Source: Liolophura sinensis | Taxonomy: Eukaryota > Mollusca > Polyplacophora > Chitonida > Chitonidae | Direction of reading: 5' to 3' | Length of the DNA stretch: 64,000 bases | Assembly: GCF_032854445.1 (NCBI RefSeq) | Contig: NC_088305.1 | Location: 12,405,606 to 12,469,605, forward strand | Shown here: piece by piece, positions 52,941 to 64,000 of the stretch | Numbering within the stretch: the first letter of the stretch is position 1 | How the letters are laid out: the number at the start of each line of letters is the position of its first letter | The notes under the pieces: generated by a model | The model's database searches: none | What the model was told of the DNA's origin: nothing | Seen by the model: only the letters and a program-made list of their open reading frames with translations | Program-made: the position numbers and the translations under genes

Positions 52941-54530
52941 GTAGCATAGTGTCTTATAAAATACACAGAGCCAAGGTTCAGAAGCCAGTCCCAAAGACAA
53001 GCTGATGATTTGTTACTTGTAAACTGAGTACAGTCTAGCAATGACCCAAAGATCATTCGCAAGTCCAGAATCCTAGCCCCACTTGACTTTTAGATTCACA
53101 ATGAAAGTTTTTTCCACAAACTGCACGGTCCCCTAACAATTTCTCAGAAACTGAATGATCCCCCAAACTAGTTTGCTAACCTCTAAACTGAATGATCATT
53201 TGTTAGGATTTCCAGACTGAAGGTATTCACTATCTGAATGATTTGAAAGGCTAGCCACAATCCAGTTCTGAATTCACAGTGGAATAAATCTCGAACTAAA
53301 ACTGGATGCTCTCGAAAACGTTTCTTAAAAACTGAGTGAATGTCATCAGCCCCCTTCACACTTTCCGAGTCGAACAGAGAGAGATTTGATTGGTTGACAC
53401 TAGAAAATCTCAGATCTAATTGATGTATCCATGGAGACGCGCGCTCGTATGTTGTCGGATGGCAAGATGGTAACGCTACTAAGACAATGAGGGTTAAATC
53501 CCAGCCATATTTTTAACTGTGCAAATATTTTCTGCTAAGAAAATAAATGTCTTATGTTCGGCCATCCTACTAAATATTTCCCATATAACTGCTCCCCAAT
53601 GTTGAAAGTTTATTTTAAAACGAAAGATTGAATGATGGTTTTTCAAATTTCCCTCGAAAATGTGCAGTAAGGCGCTATTTTTTTTTAGCATGGCGGTTAC
53701 GATGTGAGAGTGACAAGATGAAAATATTAGCTTTCGTTCCTCAGGAAATCTGTTCCATTGTGCAAATATTTTACGCAAAAGGTACACTAAACTGTTCGAA
53801 ACAACCAGTTCAGCATTCAAAATACGATGTTCGTTCACTTTTCCGGCTGGTAAGAGTGGCAATCCCCACGGAAAAGTGGTTAGTTTACATCCATGATGTG
53901 CGCTGATAGTTCAAATGTCATTAAGTGTCCAGATATCGTTTGCTGTATCACCATGCTTTCCATCAGAATGTGTTTAATTTATGCATGTCCAGTGACCCAA
54001 ATGTTTAACGAGTTGGTCATTTGATAAGCATAAACCATCCACTTTAACTTCTTAAATATAAAAGTGAACAGTGTCTCCTAATATTAAAGTATTTAAAAAT
54101 ATTCATCACATCTCATGAAATACAACGACGACAACAACTAACGCGGGTCGTTATTTAAGGATATTATATATTGAACTAATTCCAAGTAGCTGAAAATAAT
54201 ACCACAATCACCATAAATAATATTCTCAAACTACAAGAAGTTAATTTTTGTGGAATCAAAAATAGATGTCTGTCTTCAAGACAACCATATATCCAGAGAT
54301 GATCATGTATATTATTTTGATATATGTTTAAAAACTTCGTTAAAATAAAATAACAGTTTCTGATAATCAATGTCGCACGAACATTGAACTTCTTAAGTCA
54401 TTATGACTATCACAACTGAAAACAATTTTTTTAAAGCCATAAGGAGCATTTGCCACTTTAGGGCTTCGCATAAACCAAGCACAACCAGTCAACCAAACGA
54501 CAAAATGTAATGTAGATCTTCAGTTTTATT
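52941..54530. other. Intergenic downstream of the GPCR gene
   Basis: From 53020 to 53340 loosely repeated AAACTGAATGATC words occur. Two related segments (53495-53560 and 53740-53800) share inverted similarity around TGTGCAAATATTTT. No gene recognised. Confidence 0.4.
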
Positions 54531-55207
54531 CTAAAAACAGAACACAACTCGAAACGCTTGTCGAAAATTGGCGGACATAGGAAAGTAGACGATTGGATTG
54601 GCGATATGATTGACATAGACCATAATCCGGAGCAACCACTCGATTGAAAATTTTACGTTCACTTCCAAAGGTGTGACTGAGTCTTGAATATATGTATAAG
54701 TGTGCCACATGGCGTAGACATGAAACGGAATCAGGCAAACAAGGAAAAGAATCAACAAAGTCACAAGCATTACAATAACCTGTGAACGTGCTTTTCTGGC
54801 AACCTCGCCCCCCAGGTGTTGTGAATCGTTTGCGGGAACCTGCCTCTTCAAGATTATAATCATCTTGCTGTAAAGACACACCAACAGAGGGATGGGCAAA
54901 AAAAACCCCACGCAGGTTAGACCTGTTACATATTGGATAAACCATGGAGTTGCGATGTGGTCGCAACACATCCTTGTACTATTTTCTGTTTCACACTGCT
55001 CATACTTTGTATTTAAGCCATAGGGCACCGAGACCCCTACAGCTGTAGCCCAGATTAGAACAAGAAGGAGACAGACTTTTTTATGGGTCCAAATACCAAG
55101 GCTCTTCAGAGGGTAGCACAGGACTGTGTAGCGTTCCACACCAATGAGCAAAAATGTTAGAACGGAACAGGCAAAGGCTCCCCTTTCGAGTGACAATACA
55201 AAAGTGC
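54531..55207 (-). CDS. GPCR exon 2 (TM3 to stop)
   Basis: Acceptor TTTTTCTTTCAG at 55208. Encodes the rest of TM3 (LTFLLIGVERY), TM4-TM7 and a C terminus FRQAFRVVFCF with TAG at 54531-54533. The tail after TM7 is very short, about 13 residues. Confidence 0.87.
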
Positions 55208-56039
55208 CTGAAAGAAAAATAGTCAATACATCAAGCCAGGACTTCATCACAATAAACGGCCTAAGGCCACTTACACAGTGTTGTGTAGAACAGCTCTTGT
55301 CATCCAACAGGCTGTACGTTACACGTGTTAATTTGCAAAGGTTTTTGACCCAGGGCATTCCAGTTTCCTCTATCCATAAAATTCACCGCCATTAGTAAGA
55401 ATGACCAGTTTTTACCTAATACTGCTTAAACAACGCTGCTAGTGGGGCGGGATTGTAATTTGCTACTATTTAAGCATTAACACGAACAGTTAAAATAAAT
55501 GCCCAAATGAGATTTTCATCGCTTAGGTGTCACCTTTTACGAATTAAATTGTATAATGGAAAATGCCTTAATTATTGTGTTATGCAACAACCAATCAATC
55601 AATCAATCAATCAATCCAGCAATCAGGACAGGAAGCTCTTAGAAAAACACTTGAGAAACATCGTTACAAAAGTATTTTTCCCAGTACCCCTTCATAAAAC
55701 TTGTAAAGATAGGTTACGGGAAGGACTATTCAGTTCTAAAGTAATTACCTGAAAACCATACTTACAGAAGTTTTTCCCAAGGGCCGATTCATCAAGCTGA
55801 TAAAGATACATTATGGGAAGAGTCGGTAAAAAGACGACGACCATCAGGTCGGAAAGTGCTAACGACAACAGACACATATTCACTGATGTCCGCATGTGTC
55901 GTACTAATGACACCAGTGTGATGACCAACACATTGCCCACGATTCCAGTAAGAATGATACCGCCAAATATAACGGTGATGAGAATTTTTCCGAACTGGCT
56001 GACCTGCCATGGCTCCTGATCAGTTAGGTTTCCACTCAT
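54531..56039 (-). CDS. Class A (rhodopsin-like) peptide-type GPCR, two exons
   Basis: Plasma-membrane seven-helix receptor. Exons 56039-55766 and 55207-54531 give 316 residues. N-terminal sequon NLT; TM1 with GNVLV; TM2 LSLALSDLMVVVFLP; TM3 from the conserved Cys (residue 92) to ERY (116-118), exactly the canonical 25-residue spacing; TM4 with its Trp; ECL2 with QCETENSTRMCCDH; TM5 with Pro; TM6 FLVCLIPFHVY, where the usual CWxP is CLIP; TM7 HIANPIVYF (NPxxY) and a short tail. The helix pattern resembles neuropeptide receptors (GHSR, galanin or allatostatin type), but the ligand cannot be assigned. The frame is open to Met at 56168, which would add 43 residues; 56039 has the better start context (ACCATGA). 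Confidence 0.85.
55766..56039 (-). CDS. GPCR exon 1 (N terminus to TM3 start)
   Basis: MSGNLTDQEPWQ, TM1, TM2 and ECL1 up to GKNF plus the first base of the TM3 Cys codon. The donor is T/GTAAGT at 55765. A weaker GTAATT 15 bases further on would put exon 2 out of frame and displace ERY. Confidence 0.82.
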
Positions 56040-56169
56040 GGTTATGTTACAGCTCGAGAACGACTCTTGAATGCACGTACACTCCCAGCGTGACACAATG
56101 ATTCTGCATGTAATAAAAAGCTCGCCTTTTTTAAATACCACTCTGTTGGGCTGAAACATGATTTCCATT

Positions 56170-59100
56170 ATCTCGCCTGCACAAACGTATCACCTGAATG
56201 CTGCCTTTAGTGTATAAATGTCAATCACCTGTGAATGAGGTGTAACGGACACATTTACATTTATTCGGACCTCAAAGTGTTGTTATGCTAAGTTGATTTA
56301 TATTGGTCTTCAAACATTTGTTAATGCTGTTAATGATTCATGTAGAATTTTGCCGAAGTAGCCCATCACTGCATGACAAAATGAATTGATTCGTCTTGTT
56401 TTCATTGGCATGGTATGTGCGTGGGTTTTTTGCTCCATGTAATTTACAAACTCTAACTGCAGGTCAGCATTTTCCACAACAATTTCTTCATAATTCAATT
56501 TTCCTGAATTTACGTTTGTAAGGCGCAAGCTGATAGGTGACATTTTTTGCGTTTATGCTCCCATACAGCGAACAAAAATGAAGCAACGACCACGTTTGAC
56601 TACTTTTTCTAACAATACAACTCGAAGAGACTGATGGCATGCCATCTAAAATGACAACAGAACACGGTAAATTTATCTGCTTTCGCCTCTAATATATTCA
56701 TCTTCTCAAACAAAAGCATCAGTTCAAATTCCGCAGATTGCCTATTAGGAATTAAGACTTAAATTAGCCGCGCCTACCTCGATATAGGCTTGATCACATG
56801 TTTGCACGGACACGGACAGTCCTCCCGAGTCAGTCGGGTGCATACTATGATCAACCAGTTTGATCAAAATCACCTTCAAACTGATGTCTCAGTATGAACA
56901 CTGTTGTTCTTGCATAACCAGTAAGATTGCGACAGTGCGATATCTTCCGTATGTCACTACATGCGTTTAGTAACCCGCTTTGCGAAATCTTCTATGTACA
57001 GATTGTAAAATTTGTTCATGTATGACAAACACTTAGACAGCCCTTATCTCTAATAACTCAGTAAAAAGGGATGTTGTTTGAACTTCTGCATAATCATTGT
57101 TCGTCAAAAGTCATTCAAGCCCGCACCTTAATGTAAAGATGATAGATAACATGTTTTATGATATTTGAAATAGGAGTTTGCTAGGAAGCTTTTTTTAGCA
57201 CTCGAATGACGTTCCCAGTGGCTATGACGTTCAACCTCAGCATGGCATGCGTGACACGAATTTCCAGTCTCTGTATGTATATACAGTGACTGAGTTAAAA
57301 GATAGGAAAGTGAGGGAATTTGAATACATTAAAGTCCTTGAGATCAACTTGGCCAAAAATCATTAAGCGTGCAACTTTGATCATATATACAAAGTTTGAA
57401 ATTTGAGACATGCGCCCCCTTTCAGTGACCTTGAGCTGTGATCTCTGTGGAACCACCATGATTCCCGCAGGACTCTGATTATGATATTTAATATATGTAA
57501 GTGCCTTGAGGTGGGGAGTAACTCCCGCGATCTTTCAGTCATTAAAGGGTATGTTATTGATGAGTTAGCTTTTAAACAAACCATATAGAGCATGTATAAG
57601 ACGAACAGCAATCACTGTGAAACTCATATATCCACCTACTCTGGAGGAAAAAGTCAGTTGTTCAAAAAAAGCCAAAGTTAATTTCCAGTGAATATAATTT
57701 TCCAGAAAAAAAAACTTTTATTAAAGAATATATTCCCAGTAACCGTGACTTTTTCTCTTATTTTTGCGATGCTGTATCTCATGAGGCCGTCCATCAATCA
57801 GAGAACGCTTGCAAAGTTTGCTTCCAAACTAAAAACATTTTTCCAAAGAAGCTGTATGGACCGAGAAGAAATCCTAGGTACTTTTAAAAATATCAGTCAG
57901 CGAAACGACGGGCTCAGATTTTTTAAAAATTATTTTCCAGTTTTCTGTTTTTGTGTCATCCCAACGTAGGCTAACGGTGTATAGTAATACTTATCTGTCA
58001 ACCCTAAGGTACCAATTATTAGACATTTTTTTAAACATTTGCAGGCAATGACATTCCAAATTTATTAAGAGCTAATTAAATGTATGACTTTCGTAATTTG
58101 TACCTTGAGAAACCAAATAAATGTCATACAGTAAATGCAAATGTAATTATTATTGCACATATAAACGATTAAAATCCAAACTCCACAAATAAATCAAAGG
58201 CAAATTTCATTACAATCAGTAGTCTTTACCCAAGTCACAACGAAACTTTGAATTACAGAGAAATGACAGATCAGGAGTGTAAGGATGTTATAAACGGAAA
58301 ACTGAAGAATGGCCTTATTTTGGCCATTATAATGATCACCATGAAAATAGACCGGAACAAGTTGTGTTGTGGTGACAGGGGATGTCTTCAGAAGATACCT
58401 TAAACCTTTCATGAGCTGGGTGTATCGAAAGGTGTTGATTTAACCAGCGGTTATGTCGACAGACTGAGACTTGTAAAGACATTATCATATGGAATCGGGT
58501 GTGGTCATCGACCAGCACAGGTCGTGCTTTGCCCGTGCATGCGCTTTTCCCATTCTGCGTTTCTGCGTAGCAAAGCCAAAGTGGTTCGTATTTGTTCTTT
58601 TGTTTTATATGGTGGTAGCTTTGTGTCGAATTAATTTAGATAAAATATTCAAACCAACTGTTTTGTATTCGTCACATGTCCATGTCGTAATTTGTTCATT
58701 GTACTGTTTTTGTCTTGTAGCTTTTACGGAGCAACGATATATTAAAAGGCTTCAGTAGCAGAAAACGTTGGCGTTTGTTCTTTGCGACTCGGCGGTGGAA
58801 CCCAACGGGACGGAACGGGCCGCTGTTACAGTAAAAACACAGTGCATTGCCGATAGCCTGTGACGATGTCGAGACGGCCTACGTGAGAGTGTCGTGTGTG
58901 CCTGTCGACATACAGCAAGTAATACCATTCTACAGGGAGTAAACAGCAAGGGAATTGTGGGGAGAAAACTTTGATGTGATTCCTGACACAGTCTGGGGAC
59001 ATTTGTACGTTGATCTTCGTGAGAAGCTTTTATTCCAACCTCAGCCAGTGCTCAACGATATTAGTTTTACCCACCCGATATCTTCAGACTGTTACTGACT

Positions 59101-59840
59101 GAATTTTTATAATAATGTCGAGTGTGTATGAATTGTGCCTTATATACAACTGCACGCTTTGTTCAGTACAACCTGAAAACCTCTAGTGAATCCAGATTTT
59201 CCAGGCATAACGTCATATCTTGAATTGTTGACTTTCCATTTACCGGTCATTGAGAACATTTCACAGACTGGACAATGGACATTCTGTGTATGTGCTATAA
59301 AACCAGACAGCTTCAAACTGCAATCATTTCATCACATTTTTGTTGAATCTCTCTCTTTTCCTCCTCCTCCGTTGTATGATATTTTTTCTTTCTTTTTTTT
59401 TTATGGCATCTACATCCTCTTTTAAGCCCTGTGCCGATAATGCATTGGTTATGTGTAGACGTGTACGTATACTGATAATATGTTACTGTACATCAATGTG
59501 TTTGGAATCCTTGTCCTTGTTATTATCTTGATTAAATTTATTTCCTTATATTTAACTCTTTACAATTAGGATATTATTACACTCGTCATGTTCATTAGGC
59601 AATAATTAGTAAGTTATGTAAGAAATTGTTTTACTAAAGTTATAGGTAATTGGAATGTTATGCCTAATAACAGTTTTACAGCTTGAAATTACTCGACTAT
59701 TATCCATGGATTTCTAATTTAAAAATATAACTGCAATGTTTTTTCTCACAATACATATCCATAATTACAGGTCTTATTCAGATGCATATGCGTTTCTGTT
59801 TTGTAACAAGTCAGTATCGCATTTGGCTCTCAACACCCTT
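56170..59840. other. Intergenic, nothing recognised
   Basis: Includes the GPCR upstream region. Open frames such as 57688-57969 (93 codons) and 58489-58758 (89 codons) have no domain I recognise. No SINE seen. Confidence 0.45.
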
Positions 59841-59842
59841 TA

Positions 59843-61101
59843 ATGGCCAATGTCACAATGGCAGAAGCACCAGTGACACAAGCGATTGTTGGCTCACGAT
59901 CTGAGGTTCCTACTGAACAATTTTTAGAATGGCAGGTTGACCAGTTTGAGCGGAGCTTCCGGTCATGTATTTCGTCATGGCACAAATTGGCGACTAAATT
60001 AAAGGTATTGTTGCCAGAATGTGCAGATATTTTGGTTCTAAAACGAGTGCGTGATGAGCTGATGCATTGCATGGAAAAGGTAAACGCTGCCTATGAAAGG
60101 TATCAAATATTGCCTTCTTGTGTTGATAAACGCGACGTTTTCGATCGGCATGACTCCACCGAACTTTGAGGCGATCCAGTTATTAAAAACTCGGTATGGA
60201 AAATCTTTCGTCAAAGCAAATGCGTTTAGAGATAAGTTACCCGGTAGTGATGGTCAAGCATTGCGAAAATCTGCGGAGTTTTTGCGTCATTGTTCAACAG
60301 CCATGATAAGTATTCCAGGTTTACAATGCTAAAATGACGAAAGAGAGAAACAGAGAATCCTAATCAAACTCCCGGATTGGCTCCCGGATAAGATGTAGTC
60401 GTAAAGTAACAGAGTGGAAGATAAGTCTTTCACGTTTCGCCCCTTTGCAGAATTTGGTAGTTTTGTTGTAAAGGAAGCCAATACTGCATGCAACCCTATT
60501 ACTTCATTACAAGCCACAAAGTCGAAAAATAGCGAATACCAACGCAACAGATCGAAGTCAGATCGGAGCCGTGGCAAAGAAGTAAGCACGGTTGTGAGAA
60601 GAGTCGAAAGTTCACACGTACAAAGTGTGGATATGGAATTCATGCCTGGATTATTCATTGTCTGCCCGGCATCGTTGATGACCTCTTCTCTCTTGTGTGT
60701 TACCGGCTTTATTTCTTATTTGTATAATTTCATACATACCTTTGTCTTTCGGAGTTAGTGTTAAACGTTGTCTTGGAAATGGATCTTGCGATTGTCGAAT
60801 TGGAACGCCTTTTACGGACTACCAATGGTATATAAATGTCGGACTTGACGCTCATATTTACTTTTGTAGGCTGCCCCAAGAGACTGACATGTGTAAGAGT
60901 TTTCTCCAAAAATCTGTTCAAGAGCGCAAACAATTTGCTAAGGGAAGCGGTCTATGTTGCGCATGTCTTGATCAAGGTCATCGGTCTAAGCAGTGCAAAA
61001 ACAGGAAGGGATGTAATATTTGTTCTAAGAGGGACTCCACTTCTTTGCATGGGGATCGAATTAACAAAGATGGCGAGCCTGATCATACGACGAGTTTATG
61101 A
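59843..61101 (+). pseudogene. Pao-like gag remnant
   Basis: The first frame (59843-60169) is a helical, charged capsid-like start. A later frame (60697-61101) carries two knuckles: CCACLDQGHRSKQC and CNICSKRDSTSLHG, the latter ending in the TSLH motif typical of BEL/Pao gag. Frame changes and stops separate them (about 60170, 60330 and 60760). Confidence 0.7.
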
Positions 61102-61125
61102 CGACTACCTTACTGGTATTGGTGT

Positions 61126-62945
61126 GTGCAAAAGTTCTATGATCTTGCCTGTCTTTCTCACGTTGACAATCCAAAGAAGGAAATGATGGTTTATGCCGTT
61201 TTAGATACCCAGTCGGACACGACATTCGTTCTGGATGACGTGGGTAAGGGGTTAGGCTTGGAGGGACCGTCTGTGAGACCGAGCCTTTCAACCATCAGTA
61301 CTGACACAGAGTTGATTGACAGTTACAAGATTAGTGGTTCAGTTGTGCGCGGATGTGACCGTGATCTTCAGACAGAGCTGCCATCGGTCTACACAGGTGA
61401 CGTAATGCATGGTCAATAGGTCACACATTCCTACGCCAGATATGGCAAGACGGTGGCCCCATTTGAGAAAAATGGCACAATTCTTGAAACCCCGTCAGAA
61501 TGTCCCCGTCGCCTTCTTGATTGTTTATAACTGTTCTCGCGCACTCAATCCTCGTGAGATTATTCCGCCGTTAGGGAACGAGCCGTATGCTCAGAGAACA
61601 GATTTGGGTTGGGGCATTGTACGGATAGTTGGACCACATTTGAGGATATTCGGGATTCGATAGGTCTTAGTCACCGTATGTTAGGTAATGAAGTAACTGA
61701 AAAACATTCCCTTGGTGAAGAGGTTCGTTTAAAATTGGTTACCTCAGCTATAGTCCTGTGAACGGCTGTGAAGGAAATCATCACTCCGGCGGATATCTCC
61801 GAGATGATGGCCCTAGATTTTTCCGAGGGCAAGTCCTATCAAGCCCCTATGTCGTATGATGACAGGAAGTTCCTTGAGATGATTTCGCCGGGCATTAGCC
61901 GTAAACATGACCGTTACGAAATGCCGCTTCCACTGAGACATAAATGTTTCTTATTACTTGACAATAAACAAATGGCCATGCATCGGCTTATGATGCTTAA
62001 GCGTTGATTGTTGGCAAACCCTCAATATCTGACAGATTACGCCTCTTTTATGTGTAATATTATGGGGGGACTTGCGGAAAAGGTTCCCGATGAAGAGGTT
62101 AGCAGCAGTCCTGGTAAGACTTGGTATATCCCTCACTATGGGGTTTATCACCCTAAGAATCGATTGTAGTGCTAGATATAGGGGAATGTCCTTGAATGAT
62201 AATCTCTTAGTCCGGATTTGATTAATGGACTACAGGGGGTTCTTTGAATGCCCTATCTAACGATAGATCCAGGTCGGAGCTCACCGGCAGCACTTGTTTC
62301 AGTAAGGGTTAGTTGTTTTTGTAGAACGAACTGTTTGGTGCCTTAGATTATGTGGTGGATCCAATTGAAGTTTTCTGGACAGATAGTAAAGTGGTGTTCG
62401 GCTACATAACTAATTGAAGTCGCAGATTTCATGTGTTTGTAGCCAACCGGATTCAGCAAATCCGAGAGCACACTTCTCCCTGTCAGTGGCACCATGTTAA
62501 AACAAACGAGAATCCCGCAGATGATGGTTCAACAGGCATAACTGCAGATGATTTTGTCTACCGATCTGCGGGGATTACTGGAACTTCATTTCTTTGCGAT
62601 ACAAATTTTGAGGTACCATCCAGTCATGCACCATTCCCATTCAGTTCAGCTAAGGCCGCAGTATCTGCTGCTACCCAGTCCGATCAGGTCGAGTCAGGCT
62701 TTGATTTAGCTCATTTGTCTTAAGTGGTTTCGTTTAAAGCGGGCTATAGCAAATTGTCCGAGACTAAAGTCATGGCTGTTAAGTCTTAGCCCATGCGATA
62801 AAGTTAGACTAAGAACTCTATCAAGCCGCAAACAACTCCAGTATATCAATCCCGTCACTGTGAAACTCTTGAGACGGGCCCAGGCTAAAATTTTGAAGAC
62901 TGTCCACTGGGAGGCCTCCTCCAGCGAAGTAACTGTCTGAGTTTC
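61126..62945 (+). pseudogene. Pao-like pol remnant
   Basis: Protease-like VLDTQSDTTFVLDD at about 61198-61240; NCSRALNPREIIPPLGNEPY then RTDLGWGIV at 61530-61625; LDFSEGKSYQAPMSYDDRKF and EMPLPLRHK at 61810-61945; WYIPHYGVYHPKNR at 62122-62163, after which the RT palm is absent; FWTDSKVVFGYI and NPADDGS of RNase H at 62370-62530. Multiple frameshifts; clearly non-functional. Confidence 0.75.
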
Positions 62946-62960
62946 ACAGGGAATTAACCA

Positions 62961-63293
62961 CAGTTGGTAGAGCGTCCGCTTCGGGACCGGTAGATCCAGG
63001 ATCAATCCTGAGTCGAGTCACACCTAAGACTCTAAAATAGGAAGTTGTAACTTCCTCGCTTGACGTTCAGCATGGAGGGGATAGTGCAATGACTGGTTGA
63101 CCCGTATCAGTATAATGGCTCGGGCGGGGCAGCTTACTTGCCTTCGGGAAGTCGTCTCAGTGAAGCAGCACTAGATAAAAGAGCGGTGGAAATCCGTCCT
63201 GCGACAAGGAGGCACATTACATATACTTCTTCGTCGTCATATGACTGAAAAATTGTTGAGTACGACGTTAAACCCCAAGCACTCACTCACTCA
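62961..63293 (+). mobile_element. SINE family B, near full length
   Basis: CAGTTGGTAGAGCGTCCGCT, GATCAATCCTGAGTCGAG, GTATAATGGCTCGGGCGGGG, GACAAGGAGGCACATTAC, tail ATATGACTGAAAAATTGTTG and GTTAAACCCCAAGCACTCAC. It sits immediately after the last recognisable Pao piece. Confidence 0.9.
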
Positions 63294-63564
63294 CAAGGAA
63301 TTGGTGAGTCAGGTAGAGGTCGAGAAGCTGCTTATCGTAGACACTCAAACTCACCAGTACCTTGTACTGCTTGGATCCATTTCTAGGTAAGGCTGGCTTT
63401 ATGAGAGCATGAGAAAGATTGTGTAAGTCGGGATTGCCCACCGTTGTTCCGCATCCTGTGATTCTCCCACGAAAGCGTGGACAGATCTTAGTACTGACTC
63501 TTTCATTAACGGTTTGTTTCGTTACGTGTATCCATAAGACAGTTGCGTTCAGAACGAGGGCGAA

Positions 63565-64000
63565 TGAATGAATGAATGATTATTGTTTAACGCCACATCG
63601 GCAATATTTCAGCCATATCGTGGCGAAAGCAAGGTGAAAATATGAGGCTTTCCGATGTCGTGGTGAGAACATCAAAAATGAAAGATAAATGCTTGGACAC
63701 GTTTAAAAACAGATAAGAACAACCAAAACAGTTAAAACTCAAAAACCCGTATTTTTTGAAAATGGTATAATCAAAAAATAACTTTTTATCGATAAAATTT
63801 TTATATATTGATAATTATATCTTATGATAAAGGCCAAAGCCTTCAAATAATTTTGTCAGCGATGTTGTCAAATAAATCATATATAGAGTTGACTGTGTAG
63901 AATCTCTCCAGAACATGGGCAAAGTCCACACAGTCAACCAGGATATGTTTAATGCCGTATTGGGCATCGCATCCAACACACTTGGGAGCACTCCTCCCAT
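63565..64000 (-). mobile_element. 3' end of a LINE, continuing off the window
   Basis: Minus strand. 64000-63830 encodes a CVGCDAQYGIKHILVDC zinc-ribbon box and FAHV, RFYTVNSIYDLFDNI then, after a one-base shift, LFEGFGLYHKI and a stop, like the C terminus of several LINE reverse transcriptases. An AT-rich 3' UTR follows, ending GGCTGAAATATTGCCGATGT, GGCGTTAAACAATAATC and (ATTC)n at 63565-63583. Confidence 0.65.

Larger units (their letters stand above)
59843..62945 (+). mobile_element. Decayed BEL/Pao-type LTR retroelement
   Basis: Pieces of gag and pol lie in the expected order but in changing frames: gag-like 59843-60169, zinc knuckles 60940-61070, aspartic protease-like 61180-61260, a pre-RT block 61409-61660, RT entry 61768-62165, RNase H end 62340-62570 and post-RNase H 62727-62945. 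Most of the RT and the integrase core are gone. No LTRs were identified. Family assigned from motif order recalled from Pao elements. Confidence 0.75.

Noticed and set aside
55741-55765. Alternative GPCR exon 1 donor at CAG/GTAATT
   Set aside because: Phase does not match exon 2 and would disturb the Cys-to-ERY spacing, which the GTAAGT donor restores exactly.

Overview
This is a window of animal nuclear DNA: split genes with GT-AG introns, many tRNA-derived SINEs, minisatellites, MITE-like elements and broken retroelements, with no operons or bacterial signals. SINE tails of the type GGCGTTAAAC(C) followed by CACTCACTC or CATTCATTC repeats are, to my knowledge, typical of molluscs and related lophotrochozoans. 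A mollusc is therefore the best guess; class and species cannot be read from the window.

Region 1 (1-19.8 kb, + strand) holds the 3' half of a membrane adenylyl cyclase of the ADCY5/6 class. Fourteen consecutive coding exons run from the end of C1a through C1b, the second six-helix membrane block and the complete C2 domain to the stop codon at 19143-19145. All exon phases agree and together give 652 residues; the 5' half lies upstream of the window. Its introns carry satellites and SINEs. At several splice junctions they also carry tandem arrays built from copies of the exon edge itself, including 13 truncated copies of exon 11, a 46-bp array made from the exon 8 acceptor and a 101-bp triplication of the exon 8 donor end. 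These are the most unusual feature of the window.

Region 2 (19.8-34.2 kb) begins with a long gene-poor AT-rich stretch holding MITE-like and tandem repeats. It is followed on the minus strand by a complete five-exon TACO1 (YebC-family) gene for a mitochondrial translational activator. The two genes converge.

Region 3 (34-51 kb) is a repeat graveyard: a hAT/DUF4371-like pseudogene, a duplicated non-coding block, a 65/66-bp array, two head-to-head copies of a Crypton-like tyrosine-recombinase element with recombination-site-like inverted motifs, and a LINE endonuclease remnant split by a SINE.

Region 4 (54.5-56.2 kb, minus) is a two-exon class A GPCR of peptide-receptor type, spliced exactly at the TM3 cysteine. 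Region 5 (59.8-64 kb) is a decayed BEL/Pao-type LTR retroelement with a SINE beside it. It ends at the 3' end of a LINE whose tail is shared with SINEs of the window.

All assignments come from reading translations and splice signals by eye; no database search was run.
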